Below, piece after piece: positions 35,007 through 43,926 of a stretch of 64,000 nucleotides of DNA. This DNA is from JADCCX01 sp031431475 (lineage in GTDB: Bacteria; Pseudomonadota; Alphaproteobacteria; Rhizobiales; Beijerinckiaceae). Both the position numbers and the translations under genes were made by a program. The stretch spans positions 248,001 to 312,000 of the forward strand of contig JANPDL010000025.1 in assembly GCA_031431475.1 (NCBI GenBank), in the 5' to 3' direction. Position 1 is the first letter of the stretch, and each line of letters begins with the position of its first letter. Under the pieces are notes generated by a model that was given only the letters and a program-made list of their open reading frames with translations, did not search any database and was not told the origin of the DNA.

Positions 35007-35546
35007 ATGGTCTTTCGTTTTTTCTCGCGCTCTAACCCGGTTCCGTCGGTGGAACTGGTCTATGGCGATATCGTGGCGGCGGCGCGGTTGCCGCGCATCT
35101 ACAGCATCATGGGTGCGCCTGATACGGTGATGGGACGCTTTGATACGCTTGCCTTGCACCTGGTTCTGGTATTGCGGCGACTGCGAGCTTTGCCGCCACC
35201 GGCGGAATCATTGGCACAAGAGCTTGTGGACCGGTTTTTTGCTGATCTTGATTCCGCCTTGCGCGAAATCGGGATCGGTGATGTGTCCGTGCCCAAGAAG
35301 ATAAAGAAACTGGGCCAGGCCTTCTATGGCCGCGCCGAAGCCTATGAGAAGGCGCTGGCCGAGGATGCACCGGCAGATGCGCTGGAACAGGCGCTGGCCC
35401 GCAATATCCTCGACAGGCCAGACGAACCGTTGCTGGCTACTGTACTTGCACAGCATGTGCGCGGTCTGGTGCAGCGGATGGGGTCGATGGACTTAGAGCG
35501 TTTCCTGACCGGAAGCGCCCTGCAATCGGAGGCAGAAGCGCCATGA
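35007..35546 (+). CDS. Ubiquinol-cytochrome c chaperone family protein
   Basis: A 179-residue helical protein resembling the CBP3/UQCC1 family, with LVYGDIVAAARLPRIYSIMG near residue 12 and DRFFADLDSALREIGIGDVS near residue 75. Mitochondrial homologues help mature cytochrome b. The start MVFRFFSRSN is used. The stop overlaps the start of the DUF177 gene. Confidence 0.9.
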   Translation: MVFRFFSRSNPVPSVELVYGDIVAAARLPRIYSIMGAPDTVMGRFDTLALHLVLVLRRLRALPPPAESLAQELVDRFFADLDSALREIGIGDVSVPKKIKKLGQAFYGRAEAYEKALAEDAPADALEQALARNILDRPDEPLLATVLAQHVRGLVQRMGSMDLERFLTGSALQSEAEAP

Positions 35547-36073
35547 TCGGTGCCATGCCATTCTCCCACACCATTCCCGCAACCTCCGTGCCACGAACCG
35601 GACAAACCAATGTCCTGAAGGCTTCACCCGCTCAGCGCGAAGCCATAGCCGTCTTTCTCGACCTGCCCTCGGTCGAATCCCTCGATGCGACGGTGACCAT
35701 CACACCTGCACGCGGTGGCTCCTTCCATGTCACTGGCGCGGTGAGAGCCAGCGTGCACCAGCTTTGCGGTGTATCGCTGGAGCCATTCCCGACCGCGATC
35801 CTTGAACAGATCGATGCCCGCTTCGCGCCCGATGATCGACTGGAATCAATCGTGAAGAAAGAGATCGAGCGCACACTGGAGGATGAGGAGCCTCCCGAAC
35901 CGCTCAGCAATGGCATGATCGACATTGGCGCGCTCGCGGTCGAGGCGCTGGCGCTGGGGCTTGATCCCTATCCGCGCAAACCGGGCATCGAAACGCCTGT
36001 TCTTGGCGATAATGATGTCTCGGAAAGCCCTTTTGCGGCGCTCGCTGCCCTCAAGAAGCCATCAGGGTCCTGA
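35543..36073 (+). CDS. DUF177 (YceD-like) protein
   Basis: A 176-residue protein of the DUF177 family, in which GAVRASVHQLCGVSLEPF and DIGALAVEALALGLDPYPRK mark the domain. Related YceD/plant DUF177 proteins act in 23S rRNA processing. Its ATG overlaps the upstream TGA by 4 bp. Upstream of plsX, as in most alphaproteobacteria, although rpmF is not between them here. Confidence 0.88.
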   Translation: MIGAMPFSHTIPATSVPRTGQTNVLKASPAQREAIAVFLDLPSVESLDATVTITPARGGSFHVTGAVRASVHQLCGVSLEPFPTAILEQIDARFAPDDRLESIVKKEIERTLEDEEPPEPLSNGMIDIGALAVEALALGLDPYPRKPGIETPVLGDNDVSESPFAALAALKKPSGS

Positions 36074-36186
36074 ATATCACGCGGTCAGTCCATGGCGACG
36101 CCATGTCCGGCATTGTAAGAAAATCGCGGATCGGCTAGCGGAGAGTTCCCCGCACATCGGTTCGGGAACAGGCAACAGACGGTACG

Positions 36187-37263
36187 ATGCCCAAAAACGT
36201 CCGCATATCCATCGACGCCATGGGCGGTGACCACGGCCCGTCAGTGATCATTCCGGGCGCGGCAGCGGCCCTTGAGCGCCATCCCGATGCGCATTTCGTG
36301 ATCTACGGCCAGGAAAAGGTCGTGATGCCCATTCTGGACAAGCATCCCAAACTGAAGGCCGCTTCCACTTTCCACCATTGCGATATCGTGGTGTTGATGG
36401 ACGACAAACCGAGCGTGGCGCTGCGCAAGGGCCGCTGGAAATCCTCGATGTGGCTCTCCATCGAAGCCGTGAAGAAGGGCGAGGCCGATGTCTGCGTCTC
36501 GGCTGGCAACACTGGCGCGCTTATGGCGATGGCGACCTTCTGCCTGCGCACCATGGCCAGCATCGACCGCCCGGCCATCGCTGGCTTGTGGCCGACGATC
36601 CGAGGCGAGTCCGTCGTGCTCGATGTGGGTGCTTCGATTGGCGCGGACGCACAGCGGCTGATCGATATCGCGGTAATGGGCTCTGCCATGGCGCGGATCG
36701 TGTTTGATATCGAAAGCCCCTCTGTCGGTCTGCTCAACGTAGGCGTCGAGGAGATCAAGGGCGTTGAAGAGGTGAAGGCCGCAGGCAAGATCATGCGCGA
36801 GACACCAGTTCCGGGGCTTACCTATGCAGGATTCGTTGAAGGCGACGATATCGGCAAGGGTACGGTTGATGTGGTTGTGACCGAGGGCTTCTCCGGCAAT
36901 ATCGCACTGAAAACCGCCGAGGGTACCGCCAAGCAGATTGGCGAATACCTGAAAGTGGCGATGAGCCGCTCCATCATGTCGAAGATCGGCTATCTCTTTG
37001 CGCGGCGCGCTTTTGCGGCTCTGAAGGAAAAGATGGACCCGCGCCGCGCCAACGGCGGTGTGTTCCTCGGCCTCAACGGCATCGTCATCAAGAGCCATGG
37101 CGGCACGGATGCGCTGGGCTTCGCTGCGGCGGTCGACATGGGCTATGACATGGTGCGCCATGACCTGATGACCAAGATTTCGGACACATTGACGGCCTAT
37201 CACCGCACACCCGTTGCTCCTCCGCCTGCACCAGCGGTTGAAACGGCTTCCAGCGAGGACTGA
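36187..37263 (+). CDS. plsX: Phosphate acyltransferase PlsX
   Basis: A 358-residue PlsX. MGGDHGPSVIIPGA is at the start and family blocks such as CVSAGNTGALMAMATF and VTEGFSGNIALKTAEGTAK follow. It makes acyl-phosphate from acyl-ACP for phospholipid synthesis. It forms an operon with fabH, 7 nt downstream. Confidence 0.96.
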   Translation: MPKNVRISIDAMGGDHGPSVIIPGAAAALERHPDAHFVIYGQEKVVMPILDKHPKLKAASTFHHCDIVVLMDDKPSVALRKGRWKSSMWLSIEAVKKGEADVCVSAGNTGALMAMATFCLRTMASIDRPAIAGLWPTIRGESVVLDVGASIGADAQRLIDIAVMGSAMARIVFDIESPSVGLLNVGVEEIKGVEEVKAAGKIMRETPVPGLTYAGFVEGDDIGKGTVDVVVTEGFSGNIALKTAEGTAKQIGEYLKVAMSRSIMSKIGYLFARRAFAALKEKMDPRRANGGVFLGLNGIVIKSHGGTDALGFAAAVDMGYDMVRHDLMTKISDTLTAYHRTPVAPPPAPAVETASSED

Positions 37264-37270
37264 GACCAGA

Positions 37271-38245
37271 ATGCTTCGCTCTGTTGTTCGCGGCACGGGA
37301 AGCGCACTTCCCGCCAAAATCGTGACGAACGCCGAACTGGCGGCGACGATTGACACAACCGATGAATGGATCGTGCAGCGCACGGGCATTCGCCAGCGCC
37401 ACATCTCCAGCGGATTCGATGAAACCACATCCATGCTCGCCACGCGTGCCGCCGAAGCCGCACTCACCCATTCGGGCCTGACTGCAGCGGATATCGATCT
37501 CATCATCTTGGCCACCGCAACGCCGGATTACACCTTTCCGTCCACCGCCACACAGGTGCAGTGCAACCTTGGCATCACACGCGGAGCGGCATTTGACCTG
37601 CAGGCCGTCTGCTCCGGTTTCGTCTACGCCCTGAGCGTTGCCAACACGATGCTGATCACGGGCATGCACAAGCGTGCGCTGGTGATCGGCGCGGAAACCT
37701 TCTCCCGCATTCTCGACTGGGAAGACCGCACGACCTGCGTCCTCTTCGGCGACGGGGCAGGGGCTGTGGTGCTGGAAACGCAGACCGGCACTGGCGATAT
37801 AAGTGACCGTGGCGTGCTCACCGCGCATCTGCGCTCGGATGGGCGCCATCGCGAGAAGCTGTACGTCGACGGCGGCCCCTCCAGCACGAAGACCACTGGC
37901 CATCTGCGCATGCAGGGCAAGGAAGTGTTCAAGCACGCAGTCGGCATGATTACCGATGTGATCGAGGCGGCTTATGCCGCGACGGGGCTGAACTCGAACG
38001 ATATCGATTGGTTCGTGCCGCACCAGGCCAACAAGCGCATCATCGACGCCTCCGCCCACAAGCTGGGGATTCCACCGGAAAAGGTGGTGATCACGGTCGA
38101 TATGCACGGCAACACCTCGGCGGCATCCATCCCGCTGGCGCTGGACACGGCGGTGAAGGATGGGCGCATCAGGCAGGGACAACTGGTGCTGCTGGAGGCG
38201 ATGGGTGGCGGGTTTACTTGGGGGAGCGTGCTGGTCAGGATGTGA
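37271..38245 (+). CDS. fabH: 3-oxoacyl-ACP synthase III
   Basis: A 324-residue KAS III: catalytic Cys in QAVCSGFVYAL, His in DWFVPHQANKRI, Asn in MHGNTSAASIP. Condenses acetyl-CoA with malonyl-ACP to start fatty acid synthesis. The start MLRSVVRGTG at 37271 is chosen, 7 nt after plsX. Confidence 0.97.
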   Translation: MLRSVVRGTGSALPAKIVTNAELAATIDTTDEWIVQRTGIRQRHISSGFDETTSMLATRAAEAALTHSGLTAADIDLIILATATPDYTFPSTATQVQCNLGITRGAAFDLQAVCSGFVYALSVANTMLITGMHKRALVIGAETFSRILDWEDRTTCVLFGDGAGAVVLETQTGTGDISDRGVLTAHLRSDGRHREKLYVDGGPSSTKTTGHLRMQGKEVFKHAVGMITDVIEAAYAATGLNSNDIDWFVPHQANKRIIDASAHKLGIPPEKVVITVDMHGNTSAASIPLALDTAVKDGRIRQGQLVLLEAMGGGFTWGSVLVRM

Positions 38246-38341
38246 GGGGCTTGCGCCGCATGCTTGATCAATCTGTCACATCTTTCCTATGCAAAATAGC
38301 CAGCCCTTCTTCCTTTTCCAATCCAGTTCCGGAGATCAATC

Positions 38342-39277
38342 TTGAGCGGCGGACTTCTCGCACTACTCGATGATGTCGCGGCCATCGCCAAAGTCGCGGC
38401 GGCTTCGCTGGACGATGTTGCAGCGCAGGCTGTCAAGGCGGGCGGCAAGGCGGCAGGCATTGTTATTGATGATGCCGCTGTGACGCCACGCTATGTCGTG
38501 GGTTTTGCTGCTGACCGTGAACTGCCCATAGTAGGCAAGATCGCCTGGGGCTCACTGAAGAACAAGCTGATCTTCCTTTTGCCTGGTGCTTTGCTGCTCA
38601 ATTATTTTGCGCCCCGGGCTATCACGCCGCTGCTGATGATCGGTGGTGCTTATCTCTGCTTCGAAGGTTACGAAAAGTTGCATGAGATGGTGTTTCCACA
38701 CCAGTCAATGCAGCCTACCCCTGTTTCGGCTGTCAATGATAGCCAGGCGCTCGAAAACGAAAAGGTCGCAGGCGCCATACGCACGGATCTGATCCTCTCC
38801 GCGGAGATCATGGCGATCACGCTGGCCAGCGTCGCAACCGCACCATTCGCGACACAGGCCGTCGTTCTGGCGGTGGTCGGCCTTGGTATCACGCTGGTGG
38901 TCTACGGCGCGGTGGCGTTGATCGTGAAGGCCGATGATTTTGGTGTTGCACTTGCCAGACGGGACGGGGTGCTGAAGACGCTTGGCCTTGGCATCGTCAA
39001 GGCCATGCCCGCCTTGCTGGCGACGCTCAGTATCGTAGGTACGCTTGCGATGCTCTGGGTTGGCGGCGGGATTATCATCCACAGTTTCGCGGGCTATGGC
39101 TGGACCGGGCTGGAGCACGGAAGCCAGGCCGCCGCAGGTGCAGTTGCTGCATTTGCAGGCCCTTTCAAGGGTTTTGTCGACTGGTTCGTCAACGCGGCTC
39201 TCGCGGGCGTATTCGGAATACTTATCGGATTTCTGGTGGAGAAGGGCGTTCACGCATTCAAGGCAGTGTACGGATAG
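38342..39277 (+). CDS. DUF808 membrane protein
   Basis: A 311-residue integral membrane protein of the DUF808 (YedI) family, starting at TTG with GGAG 7 nt upstream: (M)SGGLLALLDDVAAIAKVAAA. About six membrane segments, with a KVAGAIRTDLILSAEIMAIT stretch typical of the family near residue 140. Function unknown. The overlapping open frame on the opposite strand is a shadow. Confidence 0.88.
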   Translation: MSGGLLALLDDVAAIAKVAAASLDDVAAQAVKAGGKAAGIVIDDAAVTPRYVVGFAADRELPIVGKIAWGSLKNKLIFLLPGALLLNYFAPRAITPLLMIGGAYLCFEGYEKLHEMVFPHQSMQPTPVSAVNDSQALENEKVAGAIRTDLILSAEIMAITLASVATAPFATQAVVLAVVGLGITLVVYGAVALIVKADDFGVALARRDGVLKTLGLGIVKAMPALLATLSIVGTLAMLWVGGGIIIHSFAGYGWTGLEHGSQAAAGAVAAFAGPFKGFVDWFVNAALAGVFGILIGFLVEKGVHAFKAVYG

Positions 39278-39468
39278 GGCTCCTCGTTCGCTCAAGGACA
39301 AGTCAGCTCCGATATTGTCTTCCGCAATACCTGCCAATCTCTGTGCCGATTCCGGGTTGACCGCATCCCTCCAGCCGAATACCGTCATGAATTCAGAGAG
39401 ATAGTGTTGAGTCTGCGGGTGGGTTGTTATCCACGCCCTGGAATCAACCGGTGATTGCGAGGTCATCC

Positions 39469-39783
39469 GTGGCGAACCAGACATTGACCCGTGCCGATCT
39501 GGCCGAGGCGGTTTACAAACAGGTCGGTCTGTCACGCACCGAATCCGCCGATCTGGTCGAACTGATCCTGGGCGAAATCTCGGAAGCCATCGAGCGTGGT
39601 GAGAACGTCAAGCTGTCATCTTTTGGCTCGTTCATCGTGCGCTCCAAGGGTGCGCGCATCGGGCGTAATCCGAAAACCGGTGTCGAAGTCCCCATCACGC
39701 CCCGCCGTGTCATGGTGTTCAAGGCCTCCAACGTGCTGAAAGCCCGCATCAATGGCATCGACATGGCGGATGAGGACGAATGA
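39469..39783 (+). CDS. ihfA: Integration host factor alpha subunit
   Basis: A 104-residue IHF alpha. TRADLAEAVYKQVGLSRTES is the N-terminal helix region, and the DNA-bending arm is in RIGRNPKTGVEVPITPRR. I choose the GTG at 39469, with GAGG 6 nt upstream, over a longer ATG at 39424, because the length then matches the family. It bends DNA in recombination and transcription. A MerR gene follows, as in many alphaproteobacteria. Confidence 0.95.
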   Translation: MANQTLTRADLAEAVYKQVGLSRTESADLVELILGEISEAIERGENVKLSSFGSFIVRSKGARIGRNPKTGVEVPITPRRVMVFKASNVLKARINGIDMADEDE

Positions 39784-39811
39784 TCCTGAAACCGTGTGAG
39801 GGAGCTGCCGC

Positions 39812-40252
39812 ATGACATCGGACAAGGCACCTGATGCCTTCCGCACCATCTCCGAAGCTGCGGAGGATCTCGATCTTCCCCAGCATGTGCTGCGCTTCTG
39901 GGAAACCCGGTTCACCCAGATCAAACCGCTGAAACGCGGCGGCGGCAGACGCTATTACCGCCCGGATGATGTCGAATTCCTGCGTGGTCTCAAGCATCTG
40001 CTCCATGCCGAGCGCTACACCATCAAGGGCGTGCAGAAGATCATCAAGGAGCAGGGCATCAAGGCCGTGCAATCCGCCTGGAAAGATGTGCCGGTTGCGG
40101 CAGCTGCAGTGCAGCCCGCTTTTGTGCCAGCCGTAAGGGCCATGAGCGCACCGTCTGCACCGCTTCCCACTTCGGTCCGCGCCAGGCTTGAGGCAGCCCT
40201 TGCCGAACTTATGGATTGCCGCAGGGTGATCACGTCGTTCCGGCAAGCCTGA
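39812..40252 (+). CDS. MerR-family regulator (IHF-linked)
   Basis: A 146-residue regulator with a MerR-type winged HTH (FRTISEAAEDLDLPQHVLRF, then KPLKRGGGRRYYRPDDVEFL). It lacks the effector domain and long dimerisation coiled coil of metal sensors; the tail is Ala/Pro-rich. It follows ihfA by 28 nt. Its targets are unknown. Confidence 0.9.
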   Translation: MTSDKAPDAFRTISEAAEDLDLPQHVLRFWETRFTQIKPLKRGGGRRYYRPDDVEFLRGLKHLLHAERYTIKGVQKIIKEQGIKAVQSAWKDVPVAAAAVQPAFVPAVRAMSAPSAPLPTSVRARLEAALAELMDCRRVITSFRQA

Positions 40253-40345
40253 TCATGGTCACTGCCTGATATCAGCTTTCATCCGAAAATTAGCGTGTCG
40301 CGCGCGTTGCCAGACCCCGATGCATCGCCTATACGCTCGCTCAGT

Positions 40346-40423
40346 CGGAGCGTAGCGCAGCCTGGTTAGCGCACTAGTCTGGGGGACTAGGGGTCGGAGG
40401 TTCAAATCCTCTCGCTCCGACCA
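40346..40423 (+). tRNA. tRNA-Pro (GGG)
   Basis: Acceptor arm CGGAGCG/CGCTCCG, anticodon stem CTAGT/ACTAG with loop CTGGGGG (anticodon GGG at 40381-40383), T arm with TTCAAAT, and encoded CCA end at 40421-40423. Its 3' half is duplicated at 58937-58983, suggesting use as an integration site. Confidence 0.96.
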
Positions 40424-40426
40424 ATT
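40380..40426 (+). other. Left attachment-like repeat inside tRNA-Pro
   Basis: The 47 bases from the anticodon loop through the CCA end and the next three bases match 58937-58983 with four substitutions. This is the usual overlap of a tyrosine-integrase attachment site with a tRNA 3' end. Confidence 0.7.
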
Positions 40427-40631
40427 TTCCAACAATTCCGGGTTGAAAAACGTGCACTGGCGTGCACGGACGGCAATTTTTGCGTATGTCGGGCGGGTGG
40501 CGAGCTGGTGGCGGATTTCCGCGCTGAACTCGTCTAAAAGCGTCGAAAATCCTACAACGGTGTGATGCCATGACCCTAAGTGCTGGAACTTGCACAAGGG
40601 GCGTTAAATCCAGCCGTTTCCGCTAATTTCG
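40424..40631. other. Non-coding stretch beside tRNA-Pro
   Basis: No supportable gene and no integrase, which would be expected next to the left end of a tRNA-borne island. It contains two GTGCAC hexamers at 40452-40457 and 40462-40467. Confidence 0.5.
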
Positions 40632-40733
40632 CTATGCCTTCACCGAACGCTTGTATTCGAGGATCACCGGGTAGCCGTTCTCGTCGAGCCCCAGCGTGTC
40701 GATCCGCGCGCCATTGCTGGTGGTGAATTCGCT
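40632..40733 (-). pseudogene. PD-(D/E)XK-type nuclease fragment
   Basis: On the minus strand the 33 codons before the stop at 40632 read SEFTTSNGARIDTLGLDENG followed by YPVILEYKRSVKA. The spacing of RID, then EYK, matches the D...ExK nuclease core of a small restriction-like nuclease domain (DUF91/DUF5655-associated type). Only this short piece remains, so it is a decayed fragment. Confidence 0.5.
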
Positions 40734-41115
40734 GTGACGTTGCCTTAAAGACGGGCATATGGTTTGACATGCTCTTGTCACCATGGTCTCAACTGCTCTC
40801 GGTCAGGATAGGTTCATTCAGGCCAAAACCCACCTATTCACACTGTCCAGATTCCCCCAGACGCTTCTGTAGGCAGTCACATTCGCAGCCTGAACCTCTC
40901 CGATAGTCAAGCGCACTCCGGCCAGTACCGTTAACCAAACCTCGCCTTCCGCGATGAAGACGCGCATGCGCGTGCTGCCGTCCGGCAGGCCGGAGAACGC
41001 CTGAAGCTGCGAAGTTAGAACAACCACAGCAGACAGATTTGTCAGTCGATGGCCCCAGCCGCCAAGACATGGGCGACGGGGCCATTTTCGGACTCAAGTC
41101 TGGAGCGCCGATCCG
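40734..41115. other. Stretch without a supported gene
   Basis: A 69-codon open frame exists on the minus strand (40818-41027), but it has no recognisable family or ribosome-binding site. I see nothing else. Confidence 0.4.
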
Positions 41116-42114
41116 TTAAAGCCATATGGCCGCAAAATCCCGGCTCACGTTGTGGTCGGAAAAGAACATGTAGTTTCCCGGCGTGCGACCGTCGTCGGTT
41201 GAGGTGAAATCGATGAAGATATCCCCGGCGCCGTCCCCGTTCGTGTCGCCGATCATCCGGAAATTGCGCTCGTCGTCCTGCCGGATGAGCAACTGCCCCG
41301 CGACACCGGTGAAGCCGTTGACGTAAAAGAAGCTCTGATCGCCCGCCTGATTGACGTTCGCGTCGATCCGCGAAAGGTCGATGACGTCAAACCCGATGTC
41401 GAAGTCGGTGATCCGGTCGACGGTGACTTGCCCAAAGCCATCGGTGATGCGCACGTTCGAGTCGCCGTCATCAAAGACAAACATGTCACGCCCCTCACCG
41501 CCCGTCATCCGGTCAGCACCGCCGCCGCCGTCGATGATATCGTCGCCGAAGCCGCCCTTGATTGTGTTCATCTGGGCGTTGCCGGTGAGCCTGTCGTTAC
41601 CGATTGAACCGGTGACCTGCTCGATGGAAGACAGCGTGTCGCGCCCGATCTCTTCAATGGTGCTGATCACCTTTGGACGCCCGTCCGAGAATGTCTGGTA
41701 GACGATCTTCTCGAGCGACGAGATGCCCGTCTCCAGGTTGACGGTCACCCGGCCTTCCGTGAAGGCGGAATAGTCAACCGTGTCCGTCCCCGCGGCGCCA
41801 GAAATCTCATTGTCGCCTTTGATGTCCCTGAAGGTGTCATTCCCATCTCCGCCAATGAGTTTGTCGTCTCCTTCGCCGCCGTCGAGCGTATCGGCATCAG
41901 CACCGCCGTTGAGCATGTCGTTGCCCTTGCCGCCCAAGAGCAGATCGTTGCCCGCATCGCCGAACAGCTGATCGTCACCGCCGCCGCCGTCGATCGTGTC
42001 GCGGCCATCGCCGCCACGCAGCACATCGATGAAACCCGCGCCTTTAATGTCGTCGGCCTCCGATGTTCCGTTGTAGAAGTTGCTCATAAACCATAGTCCC
42101 TGGAATCGTGCCAT
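41116..42114 (-). CDS. RTX-type calcium-binding protein 1
   Basis: A 332-residue acidic protein with hemolysin-type nonapeptide repeats (GGDGRDTID, GGGGDDQLF, GDAGNDLLL, GGKGNDMLN and others) over residues 40-110 and again around 205-235. A C-terminal domain DRITDFDIGFDVIDLSRID follows. It ends in hydrophobic residues (DFAAIWL), as type I secretion substrates do, and has no N-terminal signal. AGGAG 7 nt upstream supports the start MARFQGLWF. No type I secretion genes are nearby. Extracellular or surface role is inferred. Confidence 0.85.
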   Translation of the reverse strand: MARFQGLWFMSNFYNGTSEADDIKGAGFIDVLRGGDGRDTIDGGGGDDQLFGDAGNDLLLGGKGNDMLNGGADADTLDGGEGDDKLIGGDGNDTFRDIKGDNEISGAAGTDTVDYSAFTEGRVTVNLETGISSLEKIVYQTFSDGRPKVISTIEEIGRDTLSSIEQVTGSIGNDRLTGNAQMNTIKGGFGDDIIDGGGGADRMTGGEGRDMFVFDDGDSNVRITDGFGQVTVDRITDFDIGFDVIDLSRIDANVNQAGDQSFFYVNGFTGVAGQLLIRQDDERNFRMIGDTNGDGAGDIFIDFTSTDDGRTPGNYMFFSDHNVSRDFAAIWL

Positions 42115-42562
42115 GTCCGTTCTCCTGCCGAATGTGTTGCCACCGCCCAATGCATTGGCTGACAAAAGGAGTATCGCAGCGTCAGGCTGGGGCCGCTGTT
42201 ACCCACGGAACACCGGGCGTTTTGCGTCAATGAGTCTGCCGCAGATGCAACGGGAGGCCGTCAATCACCTCCGCCAACCCTGTCATTGCCAAAGCTGATT
42301 ATGGTTCCATCAATCGTTCAGGTGTCACAAGAACGCATCATCGCGACAGCACCGGCAACCAGCATCAGAGTGCTGTGAGGTTCAGACAAATCCGCTACCG
42401 CAGGGCGGAGGTTTGGGTTTGCAGGACGTCATTTTAACCGTTTCTGCAGCGCCCAAAATATTTTGGTGGAGCTGTCACCCGGGGAACAGGCCAAACGAAA
42501 GAGTTCCGGCATTCTTTGGACATGCCCGGCGAAGGACCTGGCGGAAACCAAGGAGACCTCCC
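42115..42562. promoter_or_regulatory. Divergent promoter region between two RTX genes
   Basis: A 448-bp region carrying the 5' regions of both RTX-type genes. I found ribosome-binding sites but no clear promoter or operator motif by eye. Confidence 0.4.
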
Positions 42563-43405
42563 ATGAATATCCCCCCCATCAATCCCAACATCATTCTCAC
42601 TCTCAGCCCGGATTTCAGCGAGATGATTAGCGAACGGACGCAGGACCTCGACCGCGTGGGCTTCCAGAACCTTGGCTCGTCCGGCAACGTTCTGATCAGC
42701 AACCAGACTGGCGATCTCTTCATCAACGCGCAGGGCGGTGACGATCGCATCTTCGTCGAAGGTGGCGACGACGTGATTTATGCCGGCTCGGGGGCGGATG
42801 AAGTGTTCGGTGGCCGTGGCAACGACAAACTGCATGGCGGTTCAGGCGCGGACACGCTGGACGGTGGCATCGGCTTCGATGAGCTTTTCGGCGGATCGGG
42901 CGCAGATGAACTCTGGGGCGGAGCGGGTACCGACATCCTCCGCGGCGGATCCGGTGATGACCGGCTGTTCGGCGATCACGACGGAAGTCCGACCTCCCAG
43001 CAGGGTAATGACACGCTCGACGGCGGTCTAGGCAACGATATCCTGTCGGGCGGTGGCGGTGCCGACCGGCTGATCGGCGGTTCGGGAGCGGACACCTTTG
43101 TATTCGACACCCATCTGGATCTGTCGCTGGGGCATACCGACGTCATCATGGATTTCAGCCGCACCGAGGGCGACCGGATCGACCTGCGATCCATCGACGC
43201 CAACCTGAACAGCAACGGAAACCAGGCCTTCGTGTTCTCGAATGCCCCGAGCACACTGGCTGGCCGCATGTGGTTCGGAGATGTCGTGGATGGCCAGCAG
43301 TCAGTCTTCATGAACATTGATGGCGGTGCTGCGGACGTTTCGATCATCGTGCGCTTCGACGACCCTGCGTTGACCGGGCTTCAGGCGACTGATTTTTTCC
43401 TTTGA
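42563..43405 (+). CDS. RTX-type calcium-binding protein 2
   Basis: A 280-residue protein starting MNIPPINPNI, with AGGAG 8 nt upstream. Nonapeptide repeats (GGDDRIFVE, GSGADEVFG, GGRGNDKLH, GGSGADTLD and more) fill residues 60-190. A domain with DVIMDFSRTEGDRIDLRSID then mirrors that of RTX protein 1, and the C-terminus ends DFFL. The two proteins share the Asp-rich end domain and are divergent, so they probably arose by duplication and are co-regulated. Confidence 0.85.
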   Translation: MNIPPINPNIILTLSPDFSEMISERTQDLDRVGFQNLGSSGNVLISNQTGDLFINAQGGDDRIFVEGGDDVIYAGSGADEVFGGRGNDKLHGGSGADTLDGGIGFDELFGGSGADELWGGAGTDILRGGSGDDRLFGDHDGSPTSQQGNDTLDGGLGNDILSGGGGADRLIGGSGADTFVFDTHLDLSLGHTDVIMDFSRTEGDRIDLRSIDANLNSNGNQAFVFSNAPSTLAGRMWFGDVVDGQQSVFMNIDGGAADVSIIVRFDDPALTGLQATDFFL

Positions 43406-43926
43406 ATGCCTGTCGACCAACACCTGATCAGATGAGGCGGGGGCGCATCAGTCGCTCCCGCCTCCGCCATCTATACGGATCGCCCGGTCGCGGTCCTGAC
43501 ATCAACGGCATGAATGACCGGACCTGCCAGAAGGCCTTGCGTATCTGTGACGATGTGCCGTTTGCGGCCTTTAAGCTTTTTGCCAGCATCACAGCCGGAA
43601 ACCCCGCCCCTTTCCGTCGTTTTGACGCACATTGGGTAAATCATTCAAATAGCGCAGAAAGACAACCGCCTCGGTGATAGCCGCGCTATCGGCAACTTCT
43701 GCTTCCATCGACATCCTCCTCACAGAAATTAACAGGAAACCGGAAGATTCAGCAGTTCAGCTCTTTGTCATGCATTCAATCACCCGGTTGCCCTGACAGA
43801 TGCAGCGATTGGCCTATCCTCGAGGATACGGGTGTGGCAGTTTCAGTGATCGAAAGAGGACCTTTCTCGATAACTTCGGCGCCGTTTCTGGAATTTGATT
43901 GTGCTTAGTGTGTCAAAAGGTGATCC
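43406..43926 (-). pseudogene. Decayed IS5-family transposase remnant in a gene-poor stretch
   Basis: On the minus strand between about 43470 and 43690, AGKKLKGRKRHIVTDTQGLL is readable, followed by AGPVIHAVDV, with a frameshift and stops upstream (LNDLPNVRQNDGKGRGF). This is the central part of an IS5-type transposase, with no intact terminal repeats seen. The rest of the stretch holds a perfect 14-bp palindrome at 43815-43828 and no gene. Confidence 0.65.

Noticed and set aside
40259..40597. Open frame on the minus strand
   Set aside because: It runs antisense through the whole tRNA-Pro gene.
40818..41027. 69-codon open frame
   Set aside because: No ribosome-binding site, no recognisable family, and it lies in a decayed stretch; not enough to call a gene.
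43402..43677. 91-codon plus-strand open frame after RTX protein 2
   Set aside because: It is antisense to the readable IS5 transposase remnant.
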